This document shows positions 31,091 through 40,254 of a stretch of DNA of 45,435 bases, in pieces (the first letter of the stretch is position 1; each line of letters begins with the position of its first letter). The notes below the pieces were generated by a model. The model was not told where the DNA came from and searched no databases. It saw only the letters and a program-made list of their open reading frames with translations. The stretch comes from Desulfuromonadaceae bacterium. Its GTDB lineage: Bacteria > Desulfobacterota > Desulfuromonadia > Geobacterales > Pseudopelobacteraceae. The stretch covers positions 1 through 45,435 of the forward strand of contig JAQTXD010000021.1 of NCBI GenBank assembly GCA_028688955.1. Direction: 5' to 3'. The position numbers and the translations under genes are program-made.

Positions 31091-31879
31091 CTACCCTTGA
31101 CCAAAACCACTCAACCCCAGATACCATCTGATGAGTGGTCTCCCGTAAAAAATATACAGTATCGCACCAAATGCGAGGTATGGTCCGAAAGGAATTGCCA
31201 GTTTTGAATCTTTCTTCTGAAATAACATGATGGATACACCAACGACGGACCCGACCAGTGAACTGGCAAAGATAATAAACGGCACAGCTTTCCATCCGAG
31301 GAAGGCGCCCATCATTGCCAACAGCTTGATATCACCGCCCCCCATACCTTCTTTACCGGTCAGTCGTTGATATGAGTAGGCAACAAGCAGAAGACTGCCA
31401 CCACCCAATAAGATCCCAAACAAAGAATTCAACCAGGTGTGACCTTTCAGAAAAAACGACAGGACAAATCCAACAATAATCCCTGACAGCGATATTTCGT
31501 CAGGAATAATCTGGTATTCAATATCAATAAAGGTAATCACGACCAGAGCAGAGCAGAACAGAAACAGAGTAGCAAAAGCAAGTGTCGGCCCAAAGCGAAT
31601 GAAGAGGAACAGTGACAGTACCCCGTTGAGCAGTTCGACCAGCGGATACTGAAAAGAAATGTGTGTACCACAACCTCGGCATTTTCCTCGCAGCAACAGG
31701 TAACTCAATATCGGGATATTATCGTACCAGCAAATCTGGTATGAACAGTGGGGGCAATGGGAGGGGGGGGATACAATTGATTCATTCAGCGGCATTCGAC
31801 AGATGCAGACATTCAGGAATGAGCCGACCACTGCACCAAAAACAAACGCAGCATACGGGAAGATTTCGTGTGCCATCAT
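31091..31879 (-). CDS. pilD: Type IV prepilin peptidase PilD
   Basis: A 262-residue polytopic membrane aspartyl protease (A24 family) that cleaves the leader of prepilins and methylates the new N-terminus. The N-terminal methylase domain has the zinc-binding cysteines C-P-H-C-S-Y-Q-I-C and C-R-G-C (about 42-75). The two catalytic aspartates lie in F-I-D-I-E-Y-Q-I-I-P-D and G-G-G-D-I-K-L. About seven or eight membrane helices follow. Its substrates include the four pseudopilins in this window. The ATG overlaps the ptsI stop by one base (TGATG), so it is read from the phosphotransferase transcript. Confidence 0.96.
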   Translation of the reverse strand: MMAHEIFPYAAFVFGAVVGSFLNVCICRMPLNESIVSPPSHCPHCSYQICWYDNIPILSYLLLRGKCRGCGTHISFQYPLVELLNGVLSLFLFIRFGPTLAFATLFLFCSALVVITFIDIEYQIIPDEISLSGIIVGFVLSFFLKGHTWLNSLFGILLGGGSLLLVAYSYQRLTGKEGMGGGDIKLLAMMGAFLGWKAVPFIIFASSLVGSVVGVSIMLFQKKDSKLAIPFGPYLAFGAILYIFYGRPLIRWYLGLSGFGQG

Positions 31880-33621
31880 CAGTCGATACTTTCAGCAACA
31901 TCCAGAGTGATTTGTGATTTCAGAAACATCTCGACTTCCGCTACAGTAGCATAGCCAAAACACCCTTCGGCAATTCTGGCAGCGCCTTCCAGCGTACACT
32001 GACGAAGTATCTGTTTCACACGCAGTATGGAACCGGCTCCCATTGAAAGCTCATCAAAGCCAAGCCCCAGCAAAATCGGCAAGAAGAGAGGCTCACCCGC
32101 CATTTCACCACAGAGGCAGGCTGGAATTCCGGCGCCATGAGCAGCTTGAACGATGCGGCGCAACGACCTCAATACGGCAGGATGAAGCGGTTGATACATA
32201 TGCGAAAGCTGTTCATTACTTCGATCAATCGCAAGAGTGTATTGAATCAGATCATTCGTGCCGACGCTGAAAAAATCTACTTCACGGGCAAGCAGATCGG
32301 CGAGTGTGACAGCCGCCGGAATTTCAATCATAACTCCAACCTGTATAGAATTATCAAACGGAATACCGGACGCGGTTAGATCCTTTTTCGCTTCTTCTAT
32401 AAACGTTTTTGCCTTACGAACCTCCTCAATTCCAGAAATCATCGGAAACATGATTCTGACCGGGCCATCGGCGCTGGCACGAAGAATAGCACGTAACTGT
32501 TTTTTAAATTCATCCGGCATGCTTAAGGATAAGCGAATAGCACGCACTCCAAGCGCCGGATTAACTTCCTCAGCCTGATCCATTCCCTCCAAAAGCTTGT
32601 CTCCTCCGGCATCAAGAGTCCTGATGGTAAGAGGATGAGGTGCAACAGCCCGCTGCATAGATCGATAATAGTCAAGCTGTTCTTCTTCATCCGGCATGGT
32701 AGACCGGTTCATAAAGAGCATCTCGGTACGATACAAGCCTACACCACTCCCGCCATGGGCCAAAACTGAGGCACCTTCTTCAGGAATTTCCACATTACCC
32801 CGCAAATGCATCACATGACCATCCAGGGTAACCGCAGGCAAAGGAGCCGTTTTAAGAAGTTCAGATTCTACATACTCGTACTGTTGCTTGCGGCGGAGTG
32901 ATAATTTGAATGTTTCCTTATCAGGGTCAATTATTACTCCCCCTGATAACCCGTCCACAACAACGGTTGCACCGTCACAGAGAAGATCGGTTATCCCCTC
33001 AACACCCATAACTGCCGGTAGGTCCAGGGCACGGGCAAGTATGGCCGTATGTGATGTGCGGCCGCCAATTTCGGTTATTATGGCAAGAACGTTTTTCCGG
33101 TTAATCTGAAGCATGTCTGCAGGAGATAAGTCATGTGCCGCGATAATTGTCTGGGCTTCATGCTCGGGAAAGGGTTCAGCCGGCTCTCCACTCATGTTTC
33201 TTAAAACCCTTTCAATGACGGTCTCTACATCGCTGATACGTTCACGCAGATACGGGTCATCAATACTGGCAAATGTTTCCCGGTAACGGTGGAGGGTTCT
33301 TCGCAGAGCTCCCTCAGCATTAATCAACCCGGTACGGATGATTTCCGCTGATTCGGTTACCAGACGTTCATCAGCAAGGATCATCAGGTGAGTTTCAATG
33401 AAGAAGAGATGTTCTTCACCATTTGTTTCTGCAAGGCGGGATTTGAGGCGTTCCAACTCAATGCGTGTGTCATCAATCGCTTGAGCAAGACGAGTGATTT
33501 CGTGAGATACCGTGTCTGAAGGGATTATATATTCTGATACAACCGTTCGTCGCCGATCGATAATACGCAGCTTACCCATGGCAATCCCGGGCGAAGCCGC
33601 GATTCCACAGAATGTCTGCAT
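31879..33621 (-). CDS. ptsI: Phosphotransferase system enzyme I (PtsI)
   Basis: Enzyme I takes phosphate from phosphoenolpyruvate and passes it to HPr. The 580-residue protein from ATG at 33621 starts MQTFCGIAASPGIAMGKL, the normal enzyme I opening, right after the HPr stop (TAATATG). The active His lies in G-G-R-T-S-H-T-A-I-L-A-R. The PEP domain has GVGLYRTEMLFMNR, RTLDAGGDK and the Cys of PACLCGEMAGEP. It lacks an N-terminal GAF domain, so it is of the sugar-PTS type and not PtsP. No sugar permease is nearby, which suggests a regulatory role. Confidence 0.95.
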   Translation of the reverse strand: MQTFCGIAASPGIAMGKLRIIDRRRTVVSEYIIPSDTVSHEITRLAQAIDDTRIELERLKSRLAETNGEEHLFFIETHLMILADERLVTESAEIIRTGLINAEGALRRTLHRYRETFASIDDPYLRERISDVETVIERVLRNMSGEPAEPFPEHEAQTIIAAHDLSPADMLQINRKNVLAIITEIGGRTSHTAILARALDLPAVMGVEGITDLLCDGATVVVDGLSGGVIIDPDKETFKLSLRRKQQYEYVESELLKTAPLPAVTLDGHVMHLRGNVEIPEEGASVLAHGGSGVGLYRTEMLFMNRSTMPDEEEQLDYYRSMQRAVAPHPLTIRTLDAGGDKLLEGMDQAEEVNPALGVRAIRLSLSMPDEFKKQLRAILRASADGPVRIMFPMISGIEEVRKAKTFIEEAKKDLTASGIPFDNSIQVGVMIEIPAAVTLADLLAREVDFFSVGTNDLIQYTLAIDRSNEQLSHMYQPLHPAVLRSLRRIVQAAHGAGIPACLCGEMAGEPLFLPILLGLGFDELSMGAGSILRVKQILRQCTLEGAARIAEGCFGYATVAEVEMFLKSQITLDVAESID

Positions 33622-33622
33622 A

Positions 33623-33889
33623 TTATTCTTCCCCAAAACCATTTGCAATCAGGTCACCAATGTTTTGAAACGCCTCAGTTTCATCCTCGCCCTCAACCGT
33701 GAGGCAAACTGTAGAACCCTTTGAGGCCGCCAGCATCATGATACCCATGATGCTTTTACCGTTAACTTCCACACCTTCACGCGCTAGCTTGACGTTTGAT
33801 CCATAACGGCTGGCTGTTTTCACGAAGAGTGCTGAAGCACGAGCATGCAGGCCAAGTTTATTAATTATCAAAAATTCTTTCTGGAGCAT
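33623..33889 (-). CDS. ptsH: Phosphocarrier protein HPr
   Basis: An 88-residue HPr. His15 in G-L-H-A-R-A-S is the residue phosphorylated by enzyme I, and Ser46 in G-K-S-I-M-G-I-M-M-L is the target of HPr kinase/phosphorylase, whose gene lies 2.3 kb upstream. Both being present means HPr integrates PEP-driven and ATP-driven signals. The length is standard. It is followed by ptsI with the start immediately after the stop, and preceded by a 73-bp gap after the IIA gene that contains a small GC-rich inverted repeat. Confidence 0.96.
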   Translation of the reverse strand: MLQKEFLIINKLGLHARASALFVKTASRYGSNVKLAREGVEVNGKSIMGIMMLAASKGSTVCLTVEGEDETEAFQNIGDLIANGFGEE

Positions 33890-33962
33890 TATTCAGGCTT
33901 CCTTCCACTTTCTCCACCGCCATCCGAATGATGCAGAAGGCGGTTGGTGAGGGTTTACTCTT

Positions 33963-34355
33963 TCATTTCAAAAATTCTCCTGCAACAATGATCCCTTCGC
34001 GGCCCGCCCGTTGCAGGGCGGCAGCAAGCTCTGAGACCTGCATTCGTTCGCGACGGGAACTGAATTCAATCATCATCGGTAAATTTACTCCGGTAACGAC
34101 TTCAATGCTCCCCTCTTTCAAAAATGACATCGCCATATTTGACGGCGTTCCGCCAAACAGGTCGGTCAAAATAATGGCTCCGTTGGCCTGTACGGATTCA
34201 ACAGCAGCCACAACACGAGCCATAATATCATCAGCTCGTTCATCAGGTGCAACCTCTACAGTCGCACAGTTATCAATTGTACCAACTATCATTTCTGCAG
34301 ACATTTTGAGGGCAGTCGCCATGCCAGCATGTGCAACGAGTACTAAACCTATCAT
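33963..34355 (-). CDS. PTS mannose/fructose-type EIIA domain protein
   Basis: A 130-residue stand-alone EIIA of the mannose class. The active His9 sits in L-V-A-H-A-G-M-A, and the central ILTDLFGGTPSNMAMSFL block is diagnostic of the family. EIIA accepts phosphate from HPr. No IIB, IIC or IID genes are in the window, so this IIA is unlikely to serve transport here and probably works as a regulator, as described for proteobacterial incomplete phosphotransferase systems. Its ATG overlaps the rapZ stop by 4 bp. Confidence 0.93.
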   Translation of the reverse strand: MIGLVLVAHAGMATALKMSAEMIVGTIDNCATVEVAPDERADDIMARVVAAVESVQANGAIILTDLFGGTPSNMAMSFLKEGSIEVVTGVNLPMMIEFSSRRERMQVSELAAALQRAGREGIIVAGEFLK

Positions 34356-35215
34356 TTCAGCCCCTTTTCAATATCCCTGTGAATAACTCGCACGGATGGC
34401 CACCTTTCCTGCAGATACATTCCAGTGGCTTCTGCCAGCGCAACAGAGCGATGACGTCCCCCGGTACAACCGATCGAAATAGTTACATATGATTTCCCCT
34501 CTTGACGGTATTCAGGCAGCATCATATCGAGAAGAGGAAAAAAATGCTCTAGAAATTGAGCAGTAACAACATTATCAAGGACATAATCACGAACAGCATC
34601 ATCCAGTCCAGAACAGCCCTTCAGTTCCGGTACGAAGAATGGGTTTGGGAGAAAGCGAACATCCATGACAATACATGATTCCAACGGGACACCATATTTG
34701 AAACCAAATGACTGGACCTCAACGATCAACGGATTTTCTTTTTCCTCCCCCCTGACGATTCTCAGGATAAATTCTTTAAGCTGATGAACCGTAAATTCCG
34801 AAGTATCAATCGTTCGTGTTGCAATCTGCCTGAGACCGCTCAGGCGGTCCCGTTCAATACGAATACCTTCGGTTACAGTACAGTGATCGTCAGCGGGGTG
34901 ACGTCGACGTGTTTCAGAAAAACGGCGTATCAGAATATCGTCCAGTGCATCAAAAAAATATATCTCTATTGTGTGCCCTGTTCCGATAATTTTATGAAAT
35001 GTGGTTTCGTATCCTTTGAAAAACTCCCGTCCACGTATATCTGCAACAAGTACGATGCCTTTAAAAGTTTCACCTGATTTTCCAATAAGATCAACAAACC
35101 GTTTAAAGAGACGAATCGGCAGATTATCGATGCAGTAATACCCTTCATCTTCCAAAGCTCTGACTGCAGTGGACTTGCCTGAACCTGACATACCGGTAAT
35201 GACTATAATACGCAT
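34352..35215 (-). CDS. rapZ: RapZ family RNase adapter / nucleotide-binding protein
   Basis: A 287-residue RapZ (YvcJ/YhbJ) protein. The P-loop is G-M-S-G-S-G-K-S-T at residues 8-16, a Walker B-like LVADIRGREF follows, and the C-terminal domain has RFLPNPFFVPEL, then Y-V-T-I-S-I-G-C-T-G-G-R-H-R-S-V, the hallmark of the family. In E. coli RapZ senses glucosamine-6-phosphate and controls small-RNA decay; in other groups the role is less clear. The gene is 3 bp after hprK and overlaps the IIA gene, the classic rpoN-linked arrangement. Confidence 0.95.
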   Translation of the reverse strand: MRIIVITGMSGSGKSTAVRALEDEGYYCIDNLPIRLFKRFVDLIGKSGETFKGIVLVADIRGREFFKGYETTFHKIIGTGHTIEIYFFDALDDILIRRFSETRRRHPADDHCTVTEGIRIERDRLSGLRQIATRTIDTSEFTVHQLKEFILRIVRGEEKENPLIVEVQSFGFKYGVPLESCIVMDVRFLPNPFFVPELKGCSGLDDAVRDYVLDNVVTAQFLEHFFPLLDMMLPEYRQEGKSYVTISIGCTGGRHRSVALAEATGMYLQERWPSVRVIHRDIEKGLK

Positions 35216-35218
35216 ATG

Positions 35219-36178
35219 TTACTCAACCTCATCTCCAAGTGGCCTCGCTTCAATTCGTGCCAAAAGTCGTTCTTGAAAATCACGAGCTGAGTGGTATCCC
35301 ATTCCCTTGAGAAGATTGTTTCGAGCGGCAACCTCTATAATTGAACCCAGGTTACGACCGGGTCTTACGGGAATAACAATATGCGGGATTTCAATACCAA
35401 GAATAGATACGGTACGGTCATCAATTCCCAGGCGGTCGTACTCATGTGACTCGTCCCACTCCACCAGTTCCAGCTGCATATCCACTATTTTCTTATCGCG
35501 AATTGCCGAAACTCCGTAGAGGTCCTTGATGTTGATAATCCCAAGGCCACGTATCTCCATCAGATATTGGAGGGACTCTTCTGCGTGACCGACAAGGACA
35601 GCCGGCATCTTTTTCTTGATAAACACCATATCATCGGCTACCAGACGATGTCCGCGGATAACAAGATCAAGAGCGCATTCGCTTTTCCCTATGCCACTTT
35701 TCCCGGAGAGGAGGACACCGACCCCCAGGACATCCATCAGAACACCGTGCAGATGAGTATTCGGCAGCAACCGTTCTTCAAGAAATTTGGTTATCAAAGA
35801 GATAAAGGTTGACGATTGATGTGGAGTTGCAAGTACCGGAATTGAGTGGGATTCTGCAAGCTCAACCAGCATGTCCGGCGGACGCAGTGCCTTGGTTACT
35901 ATAAAACAGGAGATTGGAAATTTGCAGAGCGCGGCAAGATTTTTGGCAGCGACAAGATTATCACTTTGCAGGAGATAGGATATTTCCGTATTGCCAAGCA
36001 CCTGCAACCGGTCAGGGTGCAGGTGCTCAGTGTATCCGGCAAGAGCCAGTCCAGGTTTCTGAATACGTGAACTGGTAATACGGTGAGAAAGGCCCTGTTT
36101 ACCTGCGATGAGAGACAAACCGAGACCATACTCGCTATCCGCCAGCAGCTCCTGTATTGAGAGTGATATACCGTCCAT
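35219..36178 (-). CDS. hprK: HPr kinase/phosphorylase HprK
   Basis: A 319-residue bifunctional enzyme that phosphorylates Ser46 of HPr with ATP and reverses the reaction with phosphate. The P-loop is G-K-S-G-I-G-K-S-E (about 157-165), preceded by GVLLS. The signature ESLQYLMEIRGLGIINIKDLYG lies at about 205-226, and VRPGRNLGSIIEVAARN near the C-terminus matches the hexamer and activity region. The N-terminal DRTGG-like domain contains LQVLGNTEISYL. It lies between hpf and rapZ with 11-bp and 3-bp gaps. Confidence 0.95.
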   Translation of the reverse strand: MDGISLSIQELLADSEYGLGLSLIAGKQGLSHRITSSRIQKPGLALAGYTEHLHPDRLQVLGNTEISYLLQSDNLVAAKNLAALCKFPISCFIVTKALRPPDMLVELAESHSIPVLATPHQSSTFISLITKFLEERLLPNTHLHGVLMDVLGVGVLLSGKSGIGKSECALDLVIRGHRLVADDMVFIKKKMPAVLVGHAEESLQYLMEIRGLGIINIKDLYGVSAIRDKKIVDMQLELVEWDESHEYDRLGIDDRTVSILGIEIPHIVIPVRPGRNLGSIIEVAARNNLLKGMGYHSARDFQERLLARIEARPLGDEVE

Positions 36179-36189
36179 GGTAGCTGAGA

Positions 36190-36738
36190 CTAGGCGCTGT
36201 GTGGCTCTATCAAGCCGTAATTACCGTCTTTACGACGATACAGAACGTTAATTTCACTGCTGTCAGCATCAGTAAATACAATAAAATCCTTATGCAGGAG
36301 ATCCATCTGCATGACGGCCTCTTCAACCGACATCGGTTTGGCAGTCTCTGTAGTGGTTTTGATAACAACTGAATCACTTGAGCCTTCAATACTATCTGCT
36401 TCAAAGATCTTTTTGGAAAGCTGACGACCATGCTCATCACCGTTCGGTTTATGAGCTTTGATTTTTTCTTTATAGCGCACGAGTTGACGTTCAATTTTAT
36501 CGATAACTGCGTCAATACCGGCATACATGTCATTAGTTGCTTCTGAGGCCTTCGTACTGATTCCCTTCGAGTTAATAACAATTTCGACAATGTGGCGTAT
36601 TTTTTTCTCTACGGAAAAGTAAACCTGAGCATTTATCGGGCTGTCAATATACTTCGTAACCCTCTCAAGTTTTTCTTCAGCATACGCTTTAAGAGCATCG
36701 CTCTGTTCCATGTGTCTGAATGTCATTGTTACATGCAT
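36190..36738 (-). CDS. hpf: Long-form ribosome hibernation promoting factor
   Basis: A 182-residue long HPF, which binds the small ribosomal subunit and joins ribosomes into inactive 100S dimers. The start at 36738 (MHVTMTFRHMEQSDALKAYA) is preferred over 36798 because AGGAGG lies 7 nt upstream and the N-terminal strand then matches the family. The N-terminal domain (to about residue 100) has EVVINSKGISTKASEATNDM-like strands and helices; the C-terminal dimerisation domain has M-S-V-E-E-A-V-M-Q-M-D-L...F-I-V-F-T-D-A. It is the gene after rpoN, a common pairing. Confidence 0.95.
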   Translation of the reverse strand: MHVTMTFRHMEQSDALKAYAEEKLERVTKYIDSPINAQVYFSVEKKIRHIVEIVINSKGISTKASEATNDMYAGIDAVIDKIERQLVRYKEKIKAHKPNGDEHGRQLSKKIFEADSIEGSSDSVVIKTTTETAKPMSVEEAVMQMDLLHKDFIVFTDADSSEINVLYRRKDGNYGLIEPHSA

Positions 36739-36794
36739 TGAATCCTCCTGTGTGGTTGGTGCTGTGAAGTGGACGGCCGCCCGGAGGCGATCCG

Positions 36795-38237
36795 TCAAAA
36801 ATGTCTTTTCCGTTCCGAGGATGATCCCAAATTCAGCATTTCGCGATATTTGGTTACTGTGCGGCGGGCAATATTTACCGTTTGACTCGTCAGCATTTCA
36901 GCAATTTTTTGATCGGATAGAGGTTTTTTAGTATTTTCTTTTTCGATTATTTCTTTGATTCTGTTTTTTACGCTTTCAGAGGCGACAAAGTCACCCTCAC
37001 TGGTCGAGAGACCGCTGTTGAAGAAATATTTTAGTTCCAACAATCCCTGTGGCGTCTGCATATATTTATTGGTGGTGACCCGACTGATGGTTGATTCATG
37101 CATACCGATATCTTCGGCAATGTCCCGCAATACCAGAGGGCGAAGGTATTCAATGCCACGATCAAAATATTCCCGCTGAAAACGTATGATGCTTTTTGCG
37201 ACTTTGTATATCGTTCGCTGTCTCTGCTGGATGCTCTTGATCAACCAGACTGCCGAACGCATCTTGTCATTAATATAGTGCTCTGCCTGGGTGTCGATTG
37301 TACCATTTCCACGGGCATCTGCATATTGGGTGCTGACTTTCAGGTTTGGCAACCCTTCTTCATTCAGCATGACAACATAATCGTCACCCACCTTATGCAC
37401 AAAAATATCAGGAGATATATAATGCACATCATCGGTGCTGAATGATGAGCCAGGGCGCGGGTCAAATCCGGAAATTATACGGGAAGCTACCAGCACCTGA
37501 TTCAGGTCAACTTTTAATGAACGTACAATCTGCTTGTAATTTCGCTTTTCCAGGTCACCGAGATGATTTTGCAGAATACTTTCAACTATGCTCCCCTTCA
37601 TGCCCAAATTCCGAGCCTGAATCAGCAAACATTCACGCAGATCGCGGGCGGCAACACCAGGGGGATCAAATTCCTGGATACATTCAAGTACGTCGAGGAC
37701 ATCTTCCTCGGTAGAGGAACTTGCCACAGCAATTTCAGAAATGGTCGCTCTCAGGTACCCATAATCATCCACATTTCCGATGATAACTTCACCCACTCGT
37801 ATATCCATTTCTGAATATTGTCCCATATGAAGTTGCCACAAGAGATGATCAATCAAAGTACCTTTTTTTGTCAGCAGGTTTTCAAAGGAAGGGCGTTCAT
37901 CTTCACCACCGTACTGCTGTTCACCGGAACTGTAGTTGTACCCATCAAGATAGCTGTCCCAATCCCGCAGAGTATCCTCACCGGTTTCAACTTCATGAAA
38001 GTCGCCGACTTCCTGTGCTGGCTCAATTTCCTGCTCTGCAACCTCCAGTGTATCGAGCTCGCGAATTTCCTCCATCTCGGATGCTTCTTCAAGAAGCGGG
38101 TTTTCCTCCAATTCCTGAACGACCAGATCCTGAAGTTCAAGACGCGTCATCTGCAGCAACTTGATAGCCTGCTGCAGCTGGGGAGTCATCACCAGCTGCT
38201 GGGACATTTTCAGTTGTTGGCGCATTTCCATTGCCAT
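36795..38237 (-). CDS. rpoN: RNA polymerase sigma-54 factor RpoN
   Basis: A 480-residue sigma-54. Region I is Gln- and Leu-rich (LKMSQQLVMTPQLQQAIKLL, residues 8-27) and contacts the AAA+ activator. Region II is acidic (about 50-110). Region III has the core-binding part and a helix-turn-helix (IAEDIGMHESTISRVTTNKY), and the RpoN box I-A-R-R-T-V-T-K-Y-R-E is present near the C-terminus. It reads promoters of the GG-N10-GC type such as the one at 27229-27244. It lies 52 bp after lptB and 56 bp before the hpf start. Confidence 0.97.
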   Translation of the reverse strand: MAMEMRQQLKMSQQLVMTPQLQQAIKLLQMTRLELQDLVVQELEENPLLEEASEMEEIRELDTLEVAEQEIEPAQEVGDFHEVETGEDTLRDWDSYLDGYNYSSGEQQYGGEDERPSFENLLTKKGTLIDHLLWQLHMGQYSEMDIRVGEVIIGNVDDYGYLRATISEIAVASSSTEEDVLDVLECIQEFDPPGVAARDLRECLLIQARNLGMKGSIVESILQNHLGDLEKRNYKQIVRSLKVDLNQVLVASRIISGFDPRPGSSFSTDDVHYISPDIFVHKVGDDYVVMLNEEGLPNLKVSTQYADARGNGTIDTQAEHYINDKMRSAVWLIKSIQQRQRTIYKVAKSIIRFQREYFDRGIEYLRPLVLRDIAEDIGMHESTISRVTTNKYMQTPQGLLELKYFFNSGLSTSEGDFVASESVKNRIKEIIEKENTKKPLSDQKIAEMLTSQTVNIARRTVTKYREMLNLGSSSERKRHF

Positions 38238-38289
38238 GAAACAGTGACCTCAAAGCTTAATTGGAGTTACATGCTGTGTAAAAGGTGCA

Positions 38290-39033
38290 TCAGAGACGAA
38301 AATCTTTCCCCAGATAAATTTCCTGGGCTTTTTTACTTGAAGCAATTTCGCCTGGCGTACCGTGTTCCAGTACAATACCACTGCTCAGAATATATGCGGC
38401 ATCGCAGACACCAAGTGTTTCCCGTACATTGTGATCAGAAATCAAAATGCCAATATTTTTATTTTTAAGTGACAGAATCAAACCCTGAATATCAGCAACG
38501 GCAATTGGATCAATCCCTGCGAACGGCTCATCCAGAAGAATGAACGAGGGGTTTGTAATAAGTGCCCGTGCGATTTCAACCCGGCGACGTTCTCCACCTG
38601 AAAGCGCATATCCCTTTGATGAGGCAATGTGTGAGATCGAAAATTCTTCCAGCAACTGTTCCATCTTTTGACGGCCACGGCGTTTGTCAGATTCCACCGT
38701 TTCAATAATTGCCATAAGGTTATCAGCAACCGAGAGCTTGCGAAAAACCGAAGCCTCTTGCGGGAGATAACTTATACCACGCCGTGCCCGCTGGTACATC
38801 GGCAGCATCGTTATCTCCTCATCACCGAGGAAAACCTGCCCACCATCCGGATGAGCCAACCCAACCACCATATAAAAAGTCGTCGTTTTTCCCGCACCGT
38901 TTGGACCCAGCAGACCGATTACGGATCCTGAAGTGATGGAAATATCTACACCACCAACAACCTGACGACTTCCATAGTTTTTTTTGAGCGACTTTGTCCA
39001 GAGCCTGGAAGAATTAACGTCCACCGGCATCAT
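38290..39033 (-). CDS. lptB: LPS export ABC transporter ATP-binding protein LptB
   Basis: A 247-residue cytoplasmic ATPase powering LptFG extraction of LPS from the inner membrane. Walker A is G-P-N-G-A-G-K-T-T-T (about 41-50), the Q loop is YLPQEASVF, the signature is L-S-G-G-E-R-R-R-V-E, Walker B is SFILLDEPFAGID and the switch His is in LISDHNVRE. The E-D-F-A-G-I-D-P pattern is specific to the LptB group. It overlaps the end of lptA by 20 bp. lptF and lptG are not in the window. Confidence 0.96.
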   Translation of the reverse strand: MMPVDVNSSRLWTKSLKKNYGSRQVVGGVDISITSGSVIGLLGPNGAGKTTTFYMVVGLAHPDGGQVFLGDEEITMLPMYQRARRGISYLPQEASVFRKLSVADNLMAIIETVESDKRRGRQKMEQLLEEFSISHIASSKGYALSGGERRRVEIARALITNPSFILLDEPFAGIDPIAVADIQGLILSLKNKNIGILISDHNVRETLGVCDAAYILSSGIVLEHGTPGEIASSKKAQEIYLGKDFRL

Positions 39034-39538
39034 TTTTCCTTGCAGGCTGATTTATGATCGCTTCTACTCGTGATTTTGGATCGCCACCACTTGAAACATC
39101 ACTCTTGTCATCATCAACGTAATAGGTGATCACCTTCCCGCTAATGCTGTCGCTACCCTGAACAACCCGGGGAGTCCCGGTGAGAACAATTCGGCCATTG
39201 CGACTATCGTACAACGCCTGTTCGGCAAATCCTGTTCTATTTAATTGTACAATCCTGACATTTCCGAGCGCTTCTACCTTCTCCACCTCATTGTTACTAT
39301 CCGAGTAGTTTACGATAAGTTTATCAGAAAATATAGTAATGTCGCCCTGTTTTGCAACTACTTTGCCAGAGAAAACCGCCATTTTCCCTTTATTGTCGGC
39401 GGTCATCTCGTTTGATTTAACGGTAATCGGGAGTTGCGAGCGATCCTTGTGCACCTGAGTCCCTGAAACAGCAGCGGAGACCGGGATCAGACAGCACAAA
39501 CTAACCAGCACTGCACAGAGCGAATGTATTTTCATCAT
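39014..39538 (-). CDS. lptA: LPS transport periplasmic protein LptA
   Basis: A 174-residue periplasmic bridge protein of the LPS transport system. It has a signal peptide of about 23 residues (MKIHSLCAVLVSLCCLIPVS) and a single OstA-like beta-jellyroll with KSNEMTADNKGKMAVFSGKV and GDITIFSDKLIVNYS, which match the LptA strand pattern. It stacks between LptC and LptD. The gene overlaps lptB and lies 41 bp after lptC. Confidence 0.93.
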   Translation of the reverse strand: MMKIHSLCAVLVSLCCLIPVSAAVSGTQVHKDRSQLPITVKSNEMTADNKGKMAVFSGKVVAKQGDITIFSDKLIVNYSDSNNEVEKVEALGNVRIVQLNRTGFAEQALYDSRNGRIVLTGTPRVVQGSDSISGKVITYYVDDDKSDVSSGGDPKSRVEAIINQPARKNDAGGR

Positions 39539-39579
39539 TAAATACCTGGCTGGATTCTATACTCGAGCAAAGCTAATTA

Positions 39580-40149
39580 CTAATTACGGATAATTGAAGC
39601 TTCAACAGCAGAGTGAAAATGAGCTCGTTGATTTTCAACACCCAAATCCATACCTACCGCATGAAGCTGTAACCTATCCTGGCTGAAGAATACCGGATCA
39701 GCAGTTGAAAACCGGGCACTTGTACCGGTATAGACAATCGAATCCGTTTCAAAATGTGCCCGGTCTTCAGTTACAATCCTGATATTCCCTTTCAACCGTA
39801 CCGTCTTTACAGCTGCTGAATATTCACCATTGTCAGCCGTAACTGTTATTGCACCGTGGACACCGGAGCTCTGAAACACCATGCGAATATCTGCAAGGTA
39901 CGCTGTCTCTCCACTTTTATCATAGTCTGCCCGCTCGGCAACGAGTTCCCATGAGACCAGACCATCCTGAATTTCAGAAAAGCGTGCTTTTTTCAGGGAA
40001 ACATCAATATTGCGGGGAAGCTGCTGTTTAACCGGTAGAACCGGAACCGCCCCCTGGGGATCATTCCGAAAAATAACGACCGCGATGGCAGTTATCGCCG
40101 TAATCACAAGTAGCGCCAACAGAGGTCTGATATACACGGGCAATGCCAT
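39580..40149 (-). CDS. lptC: LPS export protein LptC
   Basis: A 189-residue bitopic inner-membrane protein with one N-terminal helix (about 6-28, YIRPLLALLVITAITAIAVVI) and a periplasmic LptC/OstA-like beta domain. WELVAERADYDKSGETAYLA and ITVTADNGEYSAAVKTVRLK are the usual strand repeats. LptC takes LPS from LptBFG to LptA. Sequence identity in this family is low, so position next to lptA and lptB is part of the evidence. A 105-bp gap separates it from kdsC. Confidence 0.9.
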   Translation of the reverse strand: MALPVYIRPLLALLVITAITAIAVVIFRNDPQGAVPVLPVKQQLPRNIDVSLKKARFSEIQDGLVSWELVAERADYDKSGETAYLADIRMVFQSSGVHGAITVTADNGEYSAAVKTVRLKGNIRIVTEDRAHFETDSIVYTGTSARFSTADPVFFSQDRLQLHAVGMDLGVENQRAHFHSAVEASIIRN

Positions 40150-40254
40150 AATTGGAAGGGACTATATCATTGAGGAGCGGGACTGTCCAGCATAACGTAA
40201 CATGAAAATATGTTTTGGCACAGAGATTGTATCAGCTTAAAATCAGCAAAGAAT

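Noticed and set aside
33905-33950. GC-rich inverted repeat between the IIA and HPr genes
   Set aside because: A stem of about 6 bp with a bulge, a long loop and no T tract; it does not qualify as a terminator inside an apparent operon.
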